This document shows positions 18,243 through 26,355 of a stretch of 64,000 nt of DNA, in pieces. The stretch spans positions 372,001-436,000 of the forward strand of contig NZ_JAMXQS010000002.1 of assembly GCF_024053505.1 (NCBI RefSeq), read 5' to 3'. Origin of the DNA: Mesorhizobium liriopis. GTDB taxonomy: Bacteria > Pseudomonadota > Alphaproteobacteria > Rhizobiales > Rhizobiaceae. How positions within the stretch are numbered: position 1 is the stretch's first letter; each line of letters starts with the position of its first letter. Below the pieces are notes generated by a model, which ran no database searches, was not told the origin of the DNA, and saw nothing but the letters and a program-made list of their open reading frames with translations. Position numbers and translations under genes: made by a program.

Positions 18243-18267
18243 CCGGCGGCGTCATCAGAGCCGCCGG
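18243..18267 (-). other. Hairpin between RTX cargo gene and exporter gene
   Basis: An 8-bp perfect stem (18243-18250 with 18260-18267, CCGGCGGC/GCCGCCGG) and nine-base loop lie just after the stop of the RTX gene. No T-run follows on the minus strand, so it is not a standard terminator. It may stabilise the cargo mRNA or reduce read-through into the exporter genes. Confidence 0.5.
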
Positions 18268-18292
18268 CTTCTTCAGGAAGGCGGAGGGCGCC

Positions 18293-19723
18293 TCAGACGA
18301 TGATGTCGGCCGCAGTCAGTGCCAGATGCGTTCCATCAAGGGCCACGTTGAACTCGAAGCCGTCCACCTGCCCGTGAACATGCGTCGTGTCGCTGTCTTC
18401 CGTGACCCAGATATGGCCGTCACCCTTGCCCTCGCCATAACCGTCGAACAGGAAGGCTTGAGCGCCGCCGCGTGCGACACCAGGGTCGATCATGCTGAAG
18501 TCGAGCTTGTCGCCCTTGGCGAAGTCGGCCACGCGGTCGCCATCGACGCTGAACTTCGAGCTGAAAACGAAGGTGTCGTTGCCGGTGCCGCCGTAAAGCG
18601 TGTCCTTGCCGCCCCAACCATTCAGCACATCGTTGCCGCTGCCTCCGAAGAGGCTGTTGTTGGCATCGTTCCCGGTGATGGAATTGTCCAGGGAATTGCC
18701 TCGGCCATTGATGGCATCGCTTCCGGTGAGGTGCAGGTTTTCGATGGAGCTCCGCCCAAGCGAGTAGGACACGGAGCTTTCAACCGTGTCATTGCCCTGG
18801 CCAGACAGTTCCACCACCTTGTCGCCGGCATGATTGACGATAAATGTATCGTCTCCCGTTCCGCCCTTCAGCACGTCGGCGCCGCTCGTTCCATGATGGG
18901 TTGTGTCGTCTGCTGCCGGTGGTGCCGGCGTCGGTTTGGTGGGGGCAGGTGTCGGATCCGGGGCTGCCGGGCTGGTTGGGTGAGCATCGGCGACGGGCGT
19001 GGGCCATGACTTGCCGATTTCGACATTCCCCGACATCGCGGGGCTGTTGCCGTTCACCGAATAGTATCCCCACGATCCCGAGCCGAGCTGGTTGTCGGTG
19101 ATCTGGACGTTCGTGATCTTGTTGCTGCTGCTGAACTGTCCGTCGGAATAGATCGTGTAGCCGCCACCAGCCAGATAGTTGTCGGACACCACGACATTGT
19201 CGACCGGACCGAAATAATTGTCGATCATGATGGCGGAAGTCTGGCCGTAATCGTTGATGACAGTGTTGTGCCGGATCGTGATGTCGTGGCCGCCATTGAT
19301 TTCGATGCCGTCGAAATGGGCTTCGGGGCCGCCAGACATGTCGTGAATGTAATTGCCCTCGATCAGGCTCGGTCCGCCCGTCACGATCCCGTTTTCGTTC
19401 TTCGAGATGTCGTTGTATCGGAAAGTGCCGCCGCCCATGATGCCATTGGTACCGCCGACGATATCGCAATATTCGACCGTGGCGCCTGAGTGACCGTCCA
19501 CGACCTGAACCGAATTGTAGCTGTCGCCGACGATCTTGCAGTCTCGAATCGTGACATTATCGGCCTCGATGCGGAGCGTGCCGTGGATCTCCAAACCACT
19601 GATCACTGCACCCGGTGTCGTGACCACGAGATCGTCGACCGTCTTGAGTGTCGTGCCGGGACGGACCCCGGTGGTCGACGCTTCAGGAAAGCCTGCCAAC
19701 GTGGCGGTTGAACTGAGAGGCAT
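18293..19723 (-). CDS. Secreted parallel beta-helix protein with RTX repeats, probable type I cargo
   Basis: 476 residues without an N-terminal signal peptide. Residues 30-235 form a repeated strand-turn pattern (VISGLEIHGTLRIEADNVTI, VEYCDIVGGTNGIMGGG, IRHNTVINDYG) typical of right-handed parallel beta-helix carbohydrate-active or carbohydrate-binding proteins. Residues 245-272 are a Pro/Thr/Ala linker. Calcium-binding nonapeptides of the GGxGxDxxx type follow (GGTGDDTFI, GGSGNDVLN, GGTGNDTFV, residues 287-388). The last 85 residues resemble a type I secretion signal, ending in hydrophobic DIIV. GGAG lies eight bases before the ATG. It is directly upstream of an ABC/HlyD pair. A role as an extracellular polysaccharide lyase, epimerase or matrix protein is possible; I see no catalytic residues that decide. 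Confidence 0.88.
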   Translation of the reverse strand: MPLSSTATLAGFPEASTTGVRPGTTLKTVDDLVVTTPGAVISGLEIHGTLRIEADNVTIRDCKIVGDSYNSVQVVDGHSGATVEYCDIVGGTNGIMGGGTFRYNDISKNENGIVTGGPSLIEGNYIHDMSGGPEAHFDGIEINGGHDITIRHNTVINDYGQTSAIMIDNYFGPVDNVVVSDNYLAGGGYTIYSDGQFSSSNKITNVQITDNQLGSGSWGYYSVNGNSPAMSGNVEIGKSWPTPVADAHPTSPAAPDPTPAPTKPTPAPPAADDTTHHGTSGADVLKGGTGDDTFIVNHAGDKVVELSGQGNDTVESSVSYSLGRSSIENLHLTGSDAINGRGNSLDNSITGNDANNSLFGGSGNDVLNGWGGKDTLYGGTGNDTFVFSSKFSVDGDRVADFAKGDKLDFSMIDPGVARGGAQAFLFDGYGEGKGDGHIWVTEDSDTTHVHGQVDGFEFNVALDGTHLALTAADIIV

Positions 19724-20339
19724 CAGGAATTCTCCAAATTTTCGCAGCGCGCACGCCGCGACGATCCCGGTCAGAGAACCAGGAGCCAGAAAGCCCAGCG
19801 AAGGAAAGCTGGAAACGAAGCCCGATGAAATCGGGGCGTTCGAGAAAACCCCCCCTCGAATCGCGCCTTAGACCAGACTTAAGCAGCGTGGCCACGCTAT
19901 GGCTTAAAGGTGGCGAATTTTATGCAAATTTACGGCTAAAAGATGAATATAGCTCTTTAGGACTATAACATTGTTACTTATAAAGGATAGGTAGGGCGTA
20001 AAAACGGCTTACAACTATAAGTAAAGTGAGGGTATGCTGATTTTTGCATATCTTTATGAAACGTAATGCGATCAGAGTGACTTAGCATTCAAAAGGGAGG
20101 TTGCACGACGCTGCGTCATCCGAAGCGACGACCGACACGATTAGCGTCGACGGACGGTTGGTCTGATGCGTGTCGAAATGTGCGACCGTCTGCCACGCAT
20201 GAACGCGTTCAAGCGGCGATTTATCATCCGGTCGCACATGGAAACACCGAAAGGAGTGCTGCAAGGGGCCTCCATTTGAGGCAATTCGGCGGCACAAAGC
20301 CTGGTGTAGAGAACTGGCATCCGTTCCTGCGGGCAGTTT
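19724..20339. other. AT-rich regulatory intergenic region upstream of the RTX gene
   Basis: 616 bases with no convincing gene. From about 19890 to 20080 the composition drops to strongly AT-rich (for example GCAAATTTACGGCTAAAAG and ACATTGTTACTTATAAAGG), very unlike the flanks. It must contain the promoter of the RTX-exporter operon on the minus strand. A 71-codon open frame at 20082-20297 has no ribosome site and a shadow-like composition, so I do not call it. Confidence 0.45.
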
Positions 20340-21284
20340 TCAGGCGTTCGGGCTTCCGTGAAGCGATCCTGTCAGGGCCGCGCGGAGAGACGCGCGATGC
20401 ACACGCCCCAGCGGTGCGCGCAGGGCAGCGCCGAGCGCGACGCCCAGGCGAAAGAATTCAGTCGCGAAGCGGCCATGCCGGCGGCCGTAATCCCGTATCC
20501 GGTTTGCCGTCAGCATGCTCGACAGAAACGGGTTCGTTTTGGCTTCACCACCGATATGGGTGGCCTGTGCAGAAGGAATGAAGTCGATGCGCAAGCCGCT
20601 CTGGCGAACCCGGCGCATGAAATCGACCTCCTCGCTGTAGAGAAAGAAACTTTCGTCCCAGTCTCCGACACGGGCGCGCGCCTCGGCACTGATCATCAGC
20701 GCGGCTCCCGTTGCCCATTTCACGGCAGCGCGCCGCTGGTAGAGCCGGCTGTCCGCGATCACCTCTCCGACCCCGAGCCTGCGTGCCAGCTTCCCCCCGA
20801 TCAAGGCTTCCGACCAAGCCGTCAGGATGGATGGCTCACGCCTGAGCGAGGGCGCGAGCGTCCCGTCCCCATGCATGATGCGAGGAACCGTGACACCCAC
20901 TCCCTCATCACCCAGTGCCTCTCGGAGTAGCCTTGCGCAGCCCGGCATGAGGCGGATATCGGGATTGAGCACGAGCAGATCGCTTTCCGGGCCAGCAAGT
21001 TCCGCAGCGGCGTTGATCGCGGTGGCGTAGCCGGCATTGCGCCCCATGCGCACGAGTTCCGGCTTGGTGAAATGGAAAGCCGCGAGTTCCGGGGAGGCAT
21101 CGCGGGAATCGTTGTCCGCCACGATCACCCGCACATTCTCGACGCCGTTGATGCCCAGAGGAAGGGAGTCGAGCAGGCCGGGGAGCACTTCCCCGCTGTT
21201 ATAGGTGACGATGATCACCGCCAGCGGCGCCGGCTGCGCGGCGAGGGGATATTCCGCTTCCGTTGAAACGCCGAGCGTCGTCAT
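20340..21284 (-). CDS. Glycosyltransferase family 2, rhamnosyltransferase-like
   Basis: 314 residues. The GT-A core has LAVIIVTYNSGEVLPGLLDSL, VRVIVADNDSRD, RNAGYATAINAAAEL and the DxD-like LLVLNPDIRL. NAGY...N followed by NPDI is characteristic of WbbL-type rhamnosyltransferases. Later WDESFFLYSEEVDFMRRV carries the acidic catalytic pair. This family transfers L-rhamnose from dTDP-rhamnose to a lipid-linked acceptor on the cytoplasmic face, which agrees with rfbD at 1115-2011. It is divergent from the gene at 21603. Donor specificity is inferred from resemblance only. Confidence 0.82.
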   Translation of the reverse strand: MTTLGVSTEAEYPLAAQPAPLAVIIVTYNSGEVLPGLLDSLPLGINGVENVRVIVADNDSRDASPELAAFHFTKPELVRMGRNAGYATAINAAAELAGPESDLLVLNPDIRLMPGCARLLREALGDEGVGVTVPRIMHGDGTLAPSLRREPSILTAWSEALIGGKLARRLGVGEVIADSRLYQRRAAVKWATGAALMISAEARARVGDWDESFFLYSEEVDFMRRVRQSGLRIDFIPSAQATHIGGEAKTNPFLSSMLTANRIRDYGRRHGRFATEFFRLGVALGAALRAPLGRVHRASLRAALTGSLHGSPNA

Positions 21285-21602
21285 GATTCCTCGCGATGGT
21301 CCGGTTTCCGAGTTTCTTGTGCCGGCCCAACTCTAAAGAGCGTCAGGCGTACGGGGACAGGGAGAAAGACGGCTTATGGCGACTGGCAATTCAGCGGTTG
21401 GGGGTGTTCGGATGGAGTGACGCTTCGTCCGATGGGCGTAAGGGCGGGGCGCGTGTCCGCGCTCTGTCCGCTGCAGCTAAGTCTTTCATGCGAATAGCCA
21501 AGTAGCGTTCGAATTTCGGAACATCGTTGTCGAAATCGGTGGTTCGGTATCCGGCTTGCCTGCTGGTCCGTCCCCGATCCGTTTCATCCAGGGTGCGACG
21601 CG
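21285..21602. other. Divergent intergenic region
   Basis: 318 bases between the rhamnosyltransferase-like gene and the plus-strand gene at 21603. AGGG nine bases before 21603 serves as the ribosome site. I see no RNA gene or strong repeat; promoters for both directions are expected here but are not obvious. Confidence 0.35.
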
Positions 21603-22886
21603 ATGAAAAATATGAGTTTCCGCAGCGAGCGCGATTTCGGGGAACGGCCCGAGCCGCCGGTCCGGCCCTTCGTCGTGGTAGCCGACAATGCGACGCTTCC
21701 GGCCACACAGCCGCTGGACCGTCTCGAAGCGCTTCGCCGCATGTCTCCCACGCTTGCGCGGCGGGTCGGCGAGTTTCTCGAACTGGCCAAGCGCGGTCTG
21801 CCGCAGATGTATGCGGATGGTGCCTTCGCGCATACCGTCAGGCTGACGCCTGCGCGTGACGCGGTGGCGGCCGAAGGCGACAGCCTGCGCTATGCGGTGA
21901 ATGTGGGCCTCGGCGTCAGCCTGCTCGACGAAACCGAACAAAAGCAGATTCTCAAGGGCGACACGGCGCAGGACGTCATCGTGCGCACCACGGGCAGGGC
22001 GGAATACTCCAACGACCCGGGCGCGGTGGCTCTTGCCGCCTGGACGTCGGCCGAGGCAAGCGAAATATTCGCGGAAGCCCTGTTCCGCCGGCTCACCGAA
22101 CTCTTCCTGACCGACGCGCCGATCAACACCGTGGACACAGCCTGGGCGCTGATGGCGGCGGTTTCGGGTCACCGGCTGGGCGATACGGCGCAGCTTCTTG
22201 TTGCCGCGCGCGACAGACTCCTCGCGGCGCAGAGCCCGTCGGGCCTCTTTCCCCATACGCTTCCAGCAACGGCCAATGGCCGCATGCGCGCCCATGTCGG
22301 CTCCTTCGCCGATCAGGTTTATCCGATCGAGGCGCTGTCGCGCCTTTATGCGCTCAACGGCGACAAGCGTGCCTTGCAAGGCGCGGAAGCCGCAGCCGCC
22401 CGCATCTGCGCGCTCCAGGGCCCGGCCGGCCAATGGTGGTGGCACTACGATACGCGCGATGGGTCTGTGGTCGAAGGCTACCCAGTCTACAGCGTCCATC
22501 AGCACGCCATGGGACCGATGGCGTTGCTCGACCTGCGCGAGGCGGGCGGCACCGATCACATGGCGTCCGTGGTGAAGGGGCTCGGCTGGCTCGACCATCA
22601 TCCCGAAGTGCGCGAGCCGATGGTGTCCGAGAAGCATTCCGTGATCTGGCGCAAGGCCGCGCGGCGCGAGCCCAGAAAGATGGTGCGTGCAGTGTCCGCT
22701 CTCACCACGCGTTTCAAGCCGGGACTGAAGCTGCCGGGCCTCGACATCCTCTTCCCGCCTGCCCGCATCGACCATGAGTGCCGGCCCTATGAGTTCGGTT
22801 GGATGCTCTATGCCTGGCTCGGCGGAGGCGCCGTGCTGGCTGCTCGGGATGGATCCCCAAGGGATGAGGAGAACGGGAGGGCATGA
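21603..22886 (+). CDS. Unrecognised polysaccharide-locus protein, probable alpha/alpha toroid
   Basis: 427 residues; I do not recognise a named family with certainty. There is no signal peptide or transmembrane segment. Helical repeats dominate, with conserved-looking aromatic/acidic stretches such as WWWHYDTRDGSVVEGYPVY, HQHAMGPMALLDL and DHECRPYEFGWMLYAWLG. Repeated helical pairs with Trp/Tyr/His/Asp-rich loops resemble (alpha/alpha)6 barrel glycosidases, lyases or terpene-cyclase-like folds. The C-terminal gene end overlaps wecG by four bases (ATGA), so it is translationally coupled to the transferase that adds ManNAc-uronic acid. A role in processing or modifying that glycan is a reasonable guess, no more. 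Start choice rests on AGGG upstream. Confidence 0.75.
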   Translation: MKNMSFRSERDFGERPEPPVRPFVVVADNATLPATQPLDRLEALRRMSPTLARRVGEFLELAKRGLPQMYADGAFAHTVRLTPARDAVAAEGDSLRYAVNVGLGVSLLDETEQKQILKGDTAQDVIVRTTGRAEYSNDPGAVALAAWTSAEASEIFAEALFRRLTELFLTDAPINTVDTAWALMAAVSGHRLGDTAQLLVAARDRLLAAQSPSGLFPHTLPATANGRMRAHVGSFADQVYPIEALSRLYALNGDKRALQGAEAAAARICALQGPAGQWWWHYDTRDGSVVEGYPVYSVHQHAMGPMALLDLREAGGTDHMASVVKGLGWLDHHPEVREPMVSEKHSVIWRKAARREPRKMVRAVSALTTRFKPGLKLPGLDILFPPARIDHECRPYEFGWMLYAWLGGGAVLAARDGSPRDEENGRA

Positions 22887-23680
22887 TCATGCGCCATCGA
22901 CGCCAGCTTCTTTTCGGCCTCTATTTCGATCCGCTCTCCATGGACGAGGTGATCGAGCAGTGCCGCAACGCGCTGGTCACGCGCAGCCGGGTGCTGCTCG
23001 GCGTGCTCAACGCGGCCAAGATCGTCAATCTGCGCGGCGACGAGGCGCTGCGCAACTCGCTGATGGAATGCGACCTCCTGCTCGCCGACGGACAGTCGGT
23101 GGTTTGGGCGAGCCGGCTGCTCGGACGGCCGCTGCCCGAGCGAGTGGCCGGCATCGACATCTTCGAGCGCTTGCTGGGCCTGGCCCATCGCGAGAACCGC
23201 TCGATCTATCTGCTTGGCGCAAAGCCGGAGGTGCTGGCCGCGCTTCAACTGCGCCTCGCTCAGGCCTATCCCGGATTGCGCATAGCGGGCAGTCATCATG
23301 GTTACTTCAAGGCTGCTGAAAGCGCCGAGGTCGCCGAGGACATCCGACAGTCGGGCGCCGACATGCTGTTTCTCGGCATGACCTCGCCGAAAAAGGAGAT
23401 CTTCCTCGGTGCGCACGGGGCTTCGCTCGATGTGCCGATCCTTCATGGCGTCGGCGGTTCCTTCGACATCCTGGCCGGCCTCACCCAGCGTGCTCCCGAT
23501 CATTGGCAGCGCTCCGGATTCGAATGGGCCTATCGCGTGATGCAGGAGCCGCGCCGGCTCTGGTGGCGCTATGCGCGCACCAACACGATCTTTCTGGCGT
23601 TGACACTGGCCGAGCTCCTGCGCCCGGCCCGCGCCTTCAAGCGCAGCCGCGCTTCCGCCGTGATGCAGCCGGCGGAATAA
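22883..23680 (+). CDS. WecG/TagA/CpsF family glycosyltransferase
   Basis: 265 residues, the usual length for GT26 enzymes. Marks include LLGVLNAAKIVNL, DLLLADGQSVVWASRLLG, RVAGIDIFERLL, YLLGAKPEVLAAL and a late MLFLGMTSPKKEIFL followed by GVGGSFDILAG. WecG transfers N-acetyl-D-mannosaminuronic acid to lipid-linked GlcNAc on the cytoplasmic membrane face; TagA transfers ManNAc. The next plus-strand gene is wecC, and wecB lies just beyond on the other strand, which supports a ManNAcA donor. The start overlaps the preceding gene (ATGA). The second ATG, two codons in, is an alternative start. Confidence 0.87.
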   Translation: MIMRHRRQLLFGLYFDPLSMDEVIEQCRNALVTRSRVLLGVLNAAKIVNLRGDEALRNSLMECDLLLADGQSVVWASRLLGRPLPERVAGIDIFERLLGLAHRENRSIYLLGAKPEVLAALQLRLAQAYPGLRIAGSHHGYFKAAESAEVAEDIRQSGADMLFLGMTSPKKEIFLGAHGASLDVPILHGVGGSFDILAGLTQRAPDHWQRSGFEWAYRVMQEPRRLWWRYARTNTIFLALTLAELLRPARAFKRSRASAVMQPAE

Positions 23681-23740
23681 GGCCGTTGGTTCGATACCGT
23701 CATTCAGTGCCTGAGATTCCGAGTCCGGGGGGACGAGAGA

Positions 23741-24997
23741 ATGCATAACCTGTTCAAAGGCCGGGTCGCCATCATCGGCCTGGGCTATATCGGCTTGCCG
23801 ACGGCCGTGGTGCTCGCCACGCGCGGCATCGAGGTGATCGGCGTCGACGTCAATCCGCAGACGGTCTGTGCTGTGTCGCGCGGCGAGGTGCCCTTCGTGG
23901 AGCCGGACCTGGCGGTGGCCGTCAGCGGTGCGGTGGCCATGGGCCAACTGAAGGCGACATCGGAAACGCCGGAGGCAGACGCCTTCATCATCGCCGTGCC
24001 CACACCCTTCAACGAGGACCATTCGGCCGACTTGTCTTACGTCGAGACCGCTACGCGCCAGATCGCGCCGCATCTGCGGCAGGGCAACATCGTTGTGCTG
24101 GAATCGACCTCGCCGCCCGGCACCACGGAGAAGATCGCGGGCTGGATCGCGGAAGAGCGGCCCGACCTCAAGATGCCGCACGACACCGAGCCCAATGCCG
24201 ACATCTTCGTCGCCCACTGCCCCGAGCGCGTTCTGCCCGGGCGCATCATGATCGAGATGATCACCAATGACCGGATCGTGGGCGGGCTGACCAAGCGCTG
24301 TGCGGAAGCTGCGGCCTCGATCTATCGCATCTTCGCGCAAGGCGAGATCCTGCTGACCGATGCCGCGAGTGCCGAGATGGCGAAGCTCGTCGAGAACGCC
24401 TATCGCGACGTGAATATCGCGTTCGCCAATGAGCTCTCGGCGATCGCCGAGCATCTTCACATCGACGTCTGGGAAGTGATCAAGCTCGCCAACCGTCACC
24501 CGCGCGTTTCGATCCTCAATCCGGGGCCGGGTGTGGGCGGCCACTGCATTCCGGTCGATCCGTGGTTCATCGTGGCGGCTGCGCCCCAGATTTCCCCGCT
24601 GATCCGCACCGCGCGCGAAGTGAACGACCGTCGCCCGCACCATGTGGCCGAACAGGTCATCGGCAAGGCCCGCCGCTTCCGCACGCCGACGGTGGCGTGC
24701 CTCGGCCTCACCTTCAAGGCCAATGTGGACGATATCCGCGAAAGCCCGGCCGTCGAGGTGGTGGGACTGATCGCCGAAGGTCTGCCCGATGTCGAGATCG
24801 TGGTGGCCGATCCTTACGTCGATGCACTCCCGCGCCAGCTCGCTGGCCGTGACAACATCAAGCTCGTCGGCGCGCATCAGGCGGTGGAAAGTGCCGATAT
24901 CGTGGTGCTGCTCGTCGAGCACGAGCCGTTCAAGGCGATGCGGCACACGCGGCTCAGCGGCAAGGTCCTCTACGACACGCGCGGCGCCTGGCGCTGA
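23741..24997 (+). CDS. wecC: UDP-N-acetyl-D-mannosamine dehydrogenase
   Basis: 418 residues. This UDP-sugar 6-dehydrogenase oxidises UDP-ManNAc to UDP-ManNAcA with two NAD per turn. The N-terminal VAIIGLGYIGLPTAVVLATRG binds NAD. The catalytic regions show VLESTSPPGTTEKI, AEMAKLVENAYRDVNIAFANE (Lys and Asn) and the cysteine loop GPGVGGHCIPVDPWF. The last third is the UDP-binding domain (FKANVDDIRESPAVEV). These are nearer to WecC/WbpA than to UDP-glucose dehydrogenase. A related WbpA role (UDP-GlcNAc to UDP-GlcNAcA) is the main alternative and would feed the WbpB/D/E-like operon at 6482-9149. A strong terminator follows at 25023. Confidence 0.88.
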   Translation: MHNLFKGRVAIIGLGYIGLPTAVVLATRGIEVIGVDVNPQTVCAVSRGEVPFVEPDLAVAVSGAVAMGQLKATSETPEADAFIIAVPTPFNEDHSADLSYVETATRQIAPHLRQGNIVVLESTSPPGTTEKIAGWIAEERPDLKMPHDTEPNADIFVAHCPERVLPGRIMIEMITNDRIVGGLTKRCAEAAASIYRIFAQGEILLTDAASAEMAKLVENAYRDVNIAFANELSAIAEHLHIDVWEVIKLANRHPRVSILNPGPGVGGHCIPVDPWFIVAAAPQISPLIRTAREVNDRRPHHVAEQVIGKARRFRTPTVACLGLTFKANVDDIRESPAVEVVGLIAEGLPDVEIVVADPYVDALPRQLAGRDNIKLVGAHQAVESADIVVLLVEHEPFKAMRHTRLSGKVLYDTRGAWR

Positions 24998-25022
24998 CGC
25001 GCTGGCACCATTCCTGCGACAG

Positions 25023-25064
25023 TTCGGCCCGCAGCGCGAACAGGCGCTGTGGGCCGAAGGTTTT
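25023..25064 (+). terminator. Intrinsic terminator after wecC
   Basis: A 14-bp stem with one G-T pair (25023-25036 with 25045-25058, TTCGGCCCGCAGCG/CGCTGTGGGCCGAA) and eight-base loop is followed by GGTTTTC. It lies between convergent wecC and wecB and best fits plus-strand termination. Confidence 0.75.
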
Positions 25065-25125
25065 CGAAGGAAGTGGTTGAAGCACGCGACGGGACCCGCC
25101 GAGCGGCACCCGCCAATCCGGTAGA

Positions 25126-26298
25126 TCAGGCGGCGACGTTCTCGGTGACTGCCGGCAGCGGCGCGGCGTCGAACTCGTCCACGGCAACAGCGAGGCCGAA
25201 ATAACGCTCGATGGCCTTGACGGTGCGCTCCGCCGCGAGGCCATCGCCGTAAGGATTGACCGCTCGCGCCATGGCGTCATAGGCGGCCGCATCCGTCAGC
25301 AGCGCCACCGTTTCCCGCACGATGCGCTCTTCGTCGGTTCCGACCAGCTTCACCGTGCCGGCTGCGACCGCTTCGGGCCGTTCTGTGGTCTCGCGCAAAA
25401 CCAGAACCGGCTTGCCGAAGCTCGGCGCTTCTTCCTGCACGCCGCCGCTATCGGTCAGCACCATGCGGCAGCCGTGAAGGGCAAGCACGAAATCGCTGTA
25501 GCCGAGCGGTGCCGTGATCAGCACATTGGCCAGCCCTTCGAGCGGTGGCAGAAGCGTTTCGCGCACGCGCGGATTGAGATGCGCGGGCAAAAGGAACGTG
25601 TGGTCCGGGAAAAGCCGCGCGAGACGTGCGATGGCGCGTGCCGTGCGCTCCATCGGTTCGCCCCAGGATTCGCGGCGATGCGCGGTGACGAGCACATAAG
25701 GCTTGCCGGCAAGCGAGACGAGGTCCGGGTTCTCGATCGGGATTTCGCGGCTTGCGACGTCGAGCAGCGCATCGATCACCGAATTGCCGGTGACGAGGAT
25801 ATTTTCCGGGGCGATGTTGTCGCGCAGGAGATTGGCTTTCGCCTCATGGGTGGGGGCCAGATGCAGGACCGAGACCTGCGAGGTGATCCGGCGGTTCATC
25901 TCTTCGGGAAACGGATTGTAGCGGTCGCCCGTGCGCAATCCTGCTTCGAGGTGGATCACCGGGCACTTGGCATAAAATGCCGCGAGGCTCGCGGCGAAGC
26001 AGGTCGTGGTGTCGCCCTGTACCATCACCGCGTCGGGCTGTTCCTGCGCGATCAGGTCGGCCACGCCGGCGAGCACGCGGCAGGTGACGTCTTCCAGACG
26101 TTGCCGTTCGGTGATGACGTTGAGGTCGTGTCTGGGCACGATGCCGAAGAGCCCGTTGACCTGGTCGAGCATCGCACGGTGCTGGCCCGTGACCGCCACG
26201 ATCGGCATGCAGGTCGTCGAACGTTCCAGTGCCGCGATGATCGGTGCGACCTTGATGGCTTCGGGCCGCGTGCCGTAGACGACGAGAATCTTGCGCAT
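25126..26298 (-). CDS. wecB: UDP-N-acetylglucosamine 2-epimerase (non-hydrolysing)
   Basis: 390 residues, standard length. It interconverts UDP-GlcNAc and UDP-ManNAc, giving the substrate for WecC. It starts KILVVYGTRPEAIKVAPII and includes VTGQHRAMLDQV, VMVQGDTTTCFAASLAAF, VIHLEAGLRTGD, PFPEEMNRRI, VTGNSVIDALL, VTAHRRESWGEPM and LTDSGGVQEEAPSFGKPVL, all signature segments of WecB/RffE. It is the last gene of the minus-strand run GMC-wzz-kinase-wecB, 57 bases after the kinase gene, so probably co-transcribed. Confidence 0.95.
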   Translation of the reverse strand: MRKILVVYGTRPEAIKVAPIIAALERSTTCMPIVAVTGQHRAMLDQVNGLFGIVPRHDLNVITERQRLEDVTCRVLAGVADLIAQEQPDAVMVQGDTTTCFAASLAAFYAKCPVIHLEAGLRTGDRYNPFPEEMNRRITSQVSVLHLAPTHEAKANLLRDNIAPENILVTGNSVIDALLDVASREIPIENPDLVSLAGKPYVLVTAHRRESWGEPMERTARAIARLARLFPDHTFLLPAHLNPRVRETLLPPLEGLANVLITAPLGYSDFVLALHGCRMVLTDSGGVQEEAPSFGKPVLVLRETTERPEAVAAGTVKLVGTDEERIVRETVALLTDAAAYDAMARAVNPYGDGLAAERTVKAIERYFGLAVAVDEFDAAPLPAVTENVAA

Positions 26299-26355
26299 GT
26301 TCCGGTCCCCCGTCTGAAACGAATGCCGTGCCGGACGATTGAATTTAGCCGGCTA

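Noticed and set aside
20082-20297. 71-codon minus-strand frame in the RTX upstream region
   Set aside because: No ribosome site and no recognisable features; left as intergenic.
22808-24946. 712-codon minus-strand open frame opposite wecG and wecC
   Set aside because: His/Arg/Asp-rich composition without domain motifs; antisense shadow of two well-supported genes.
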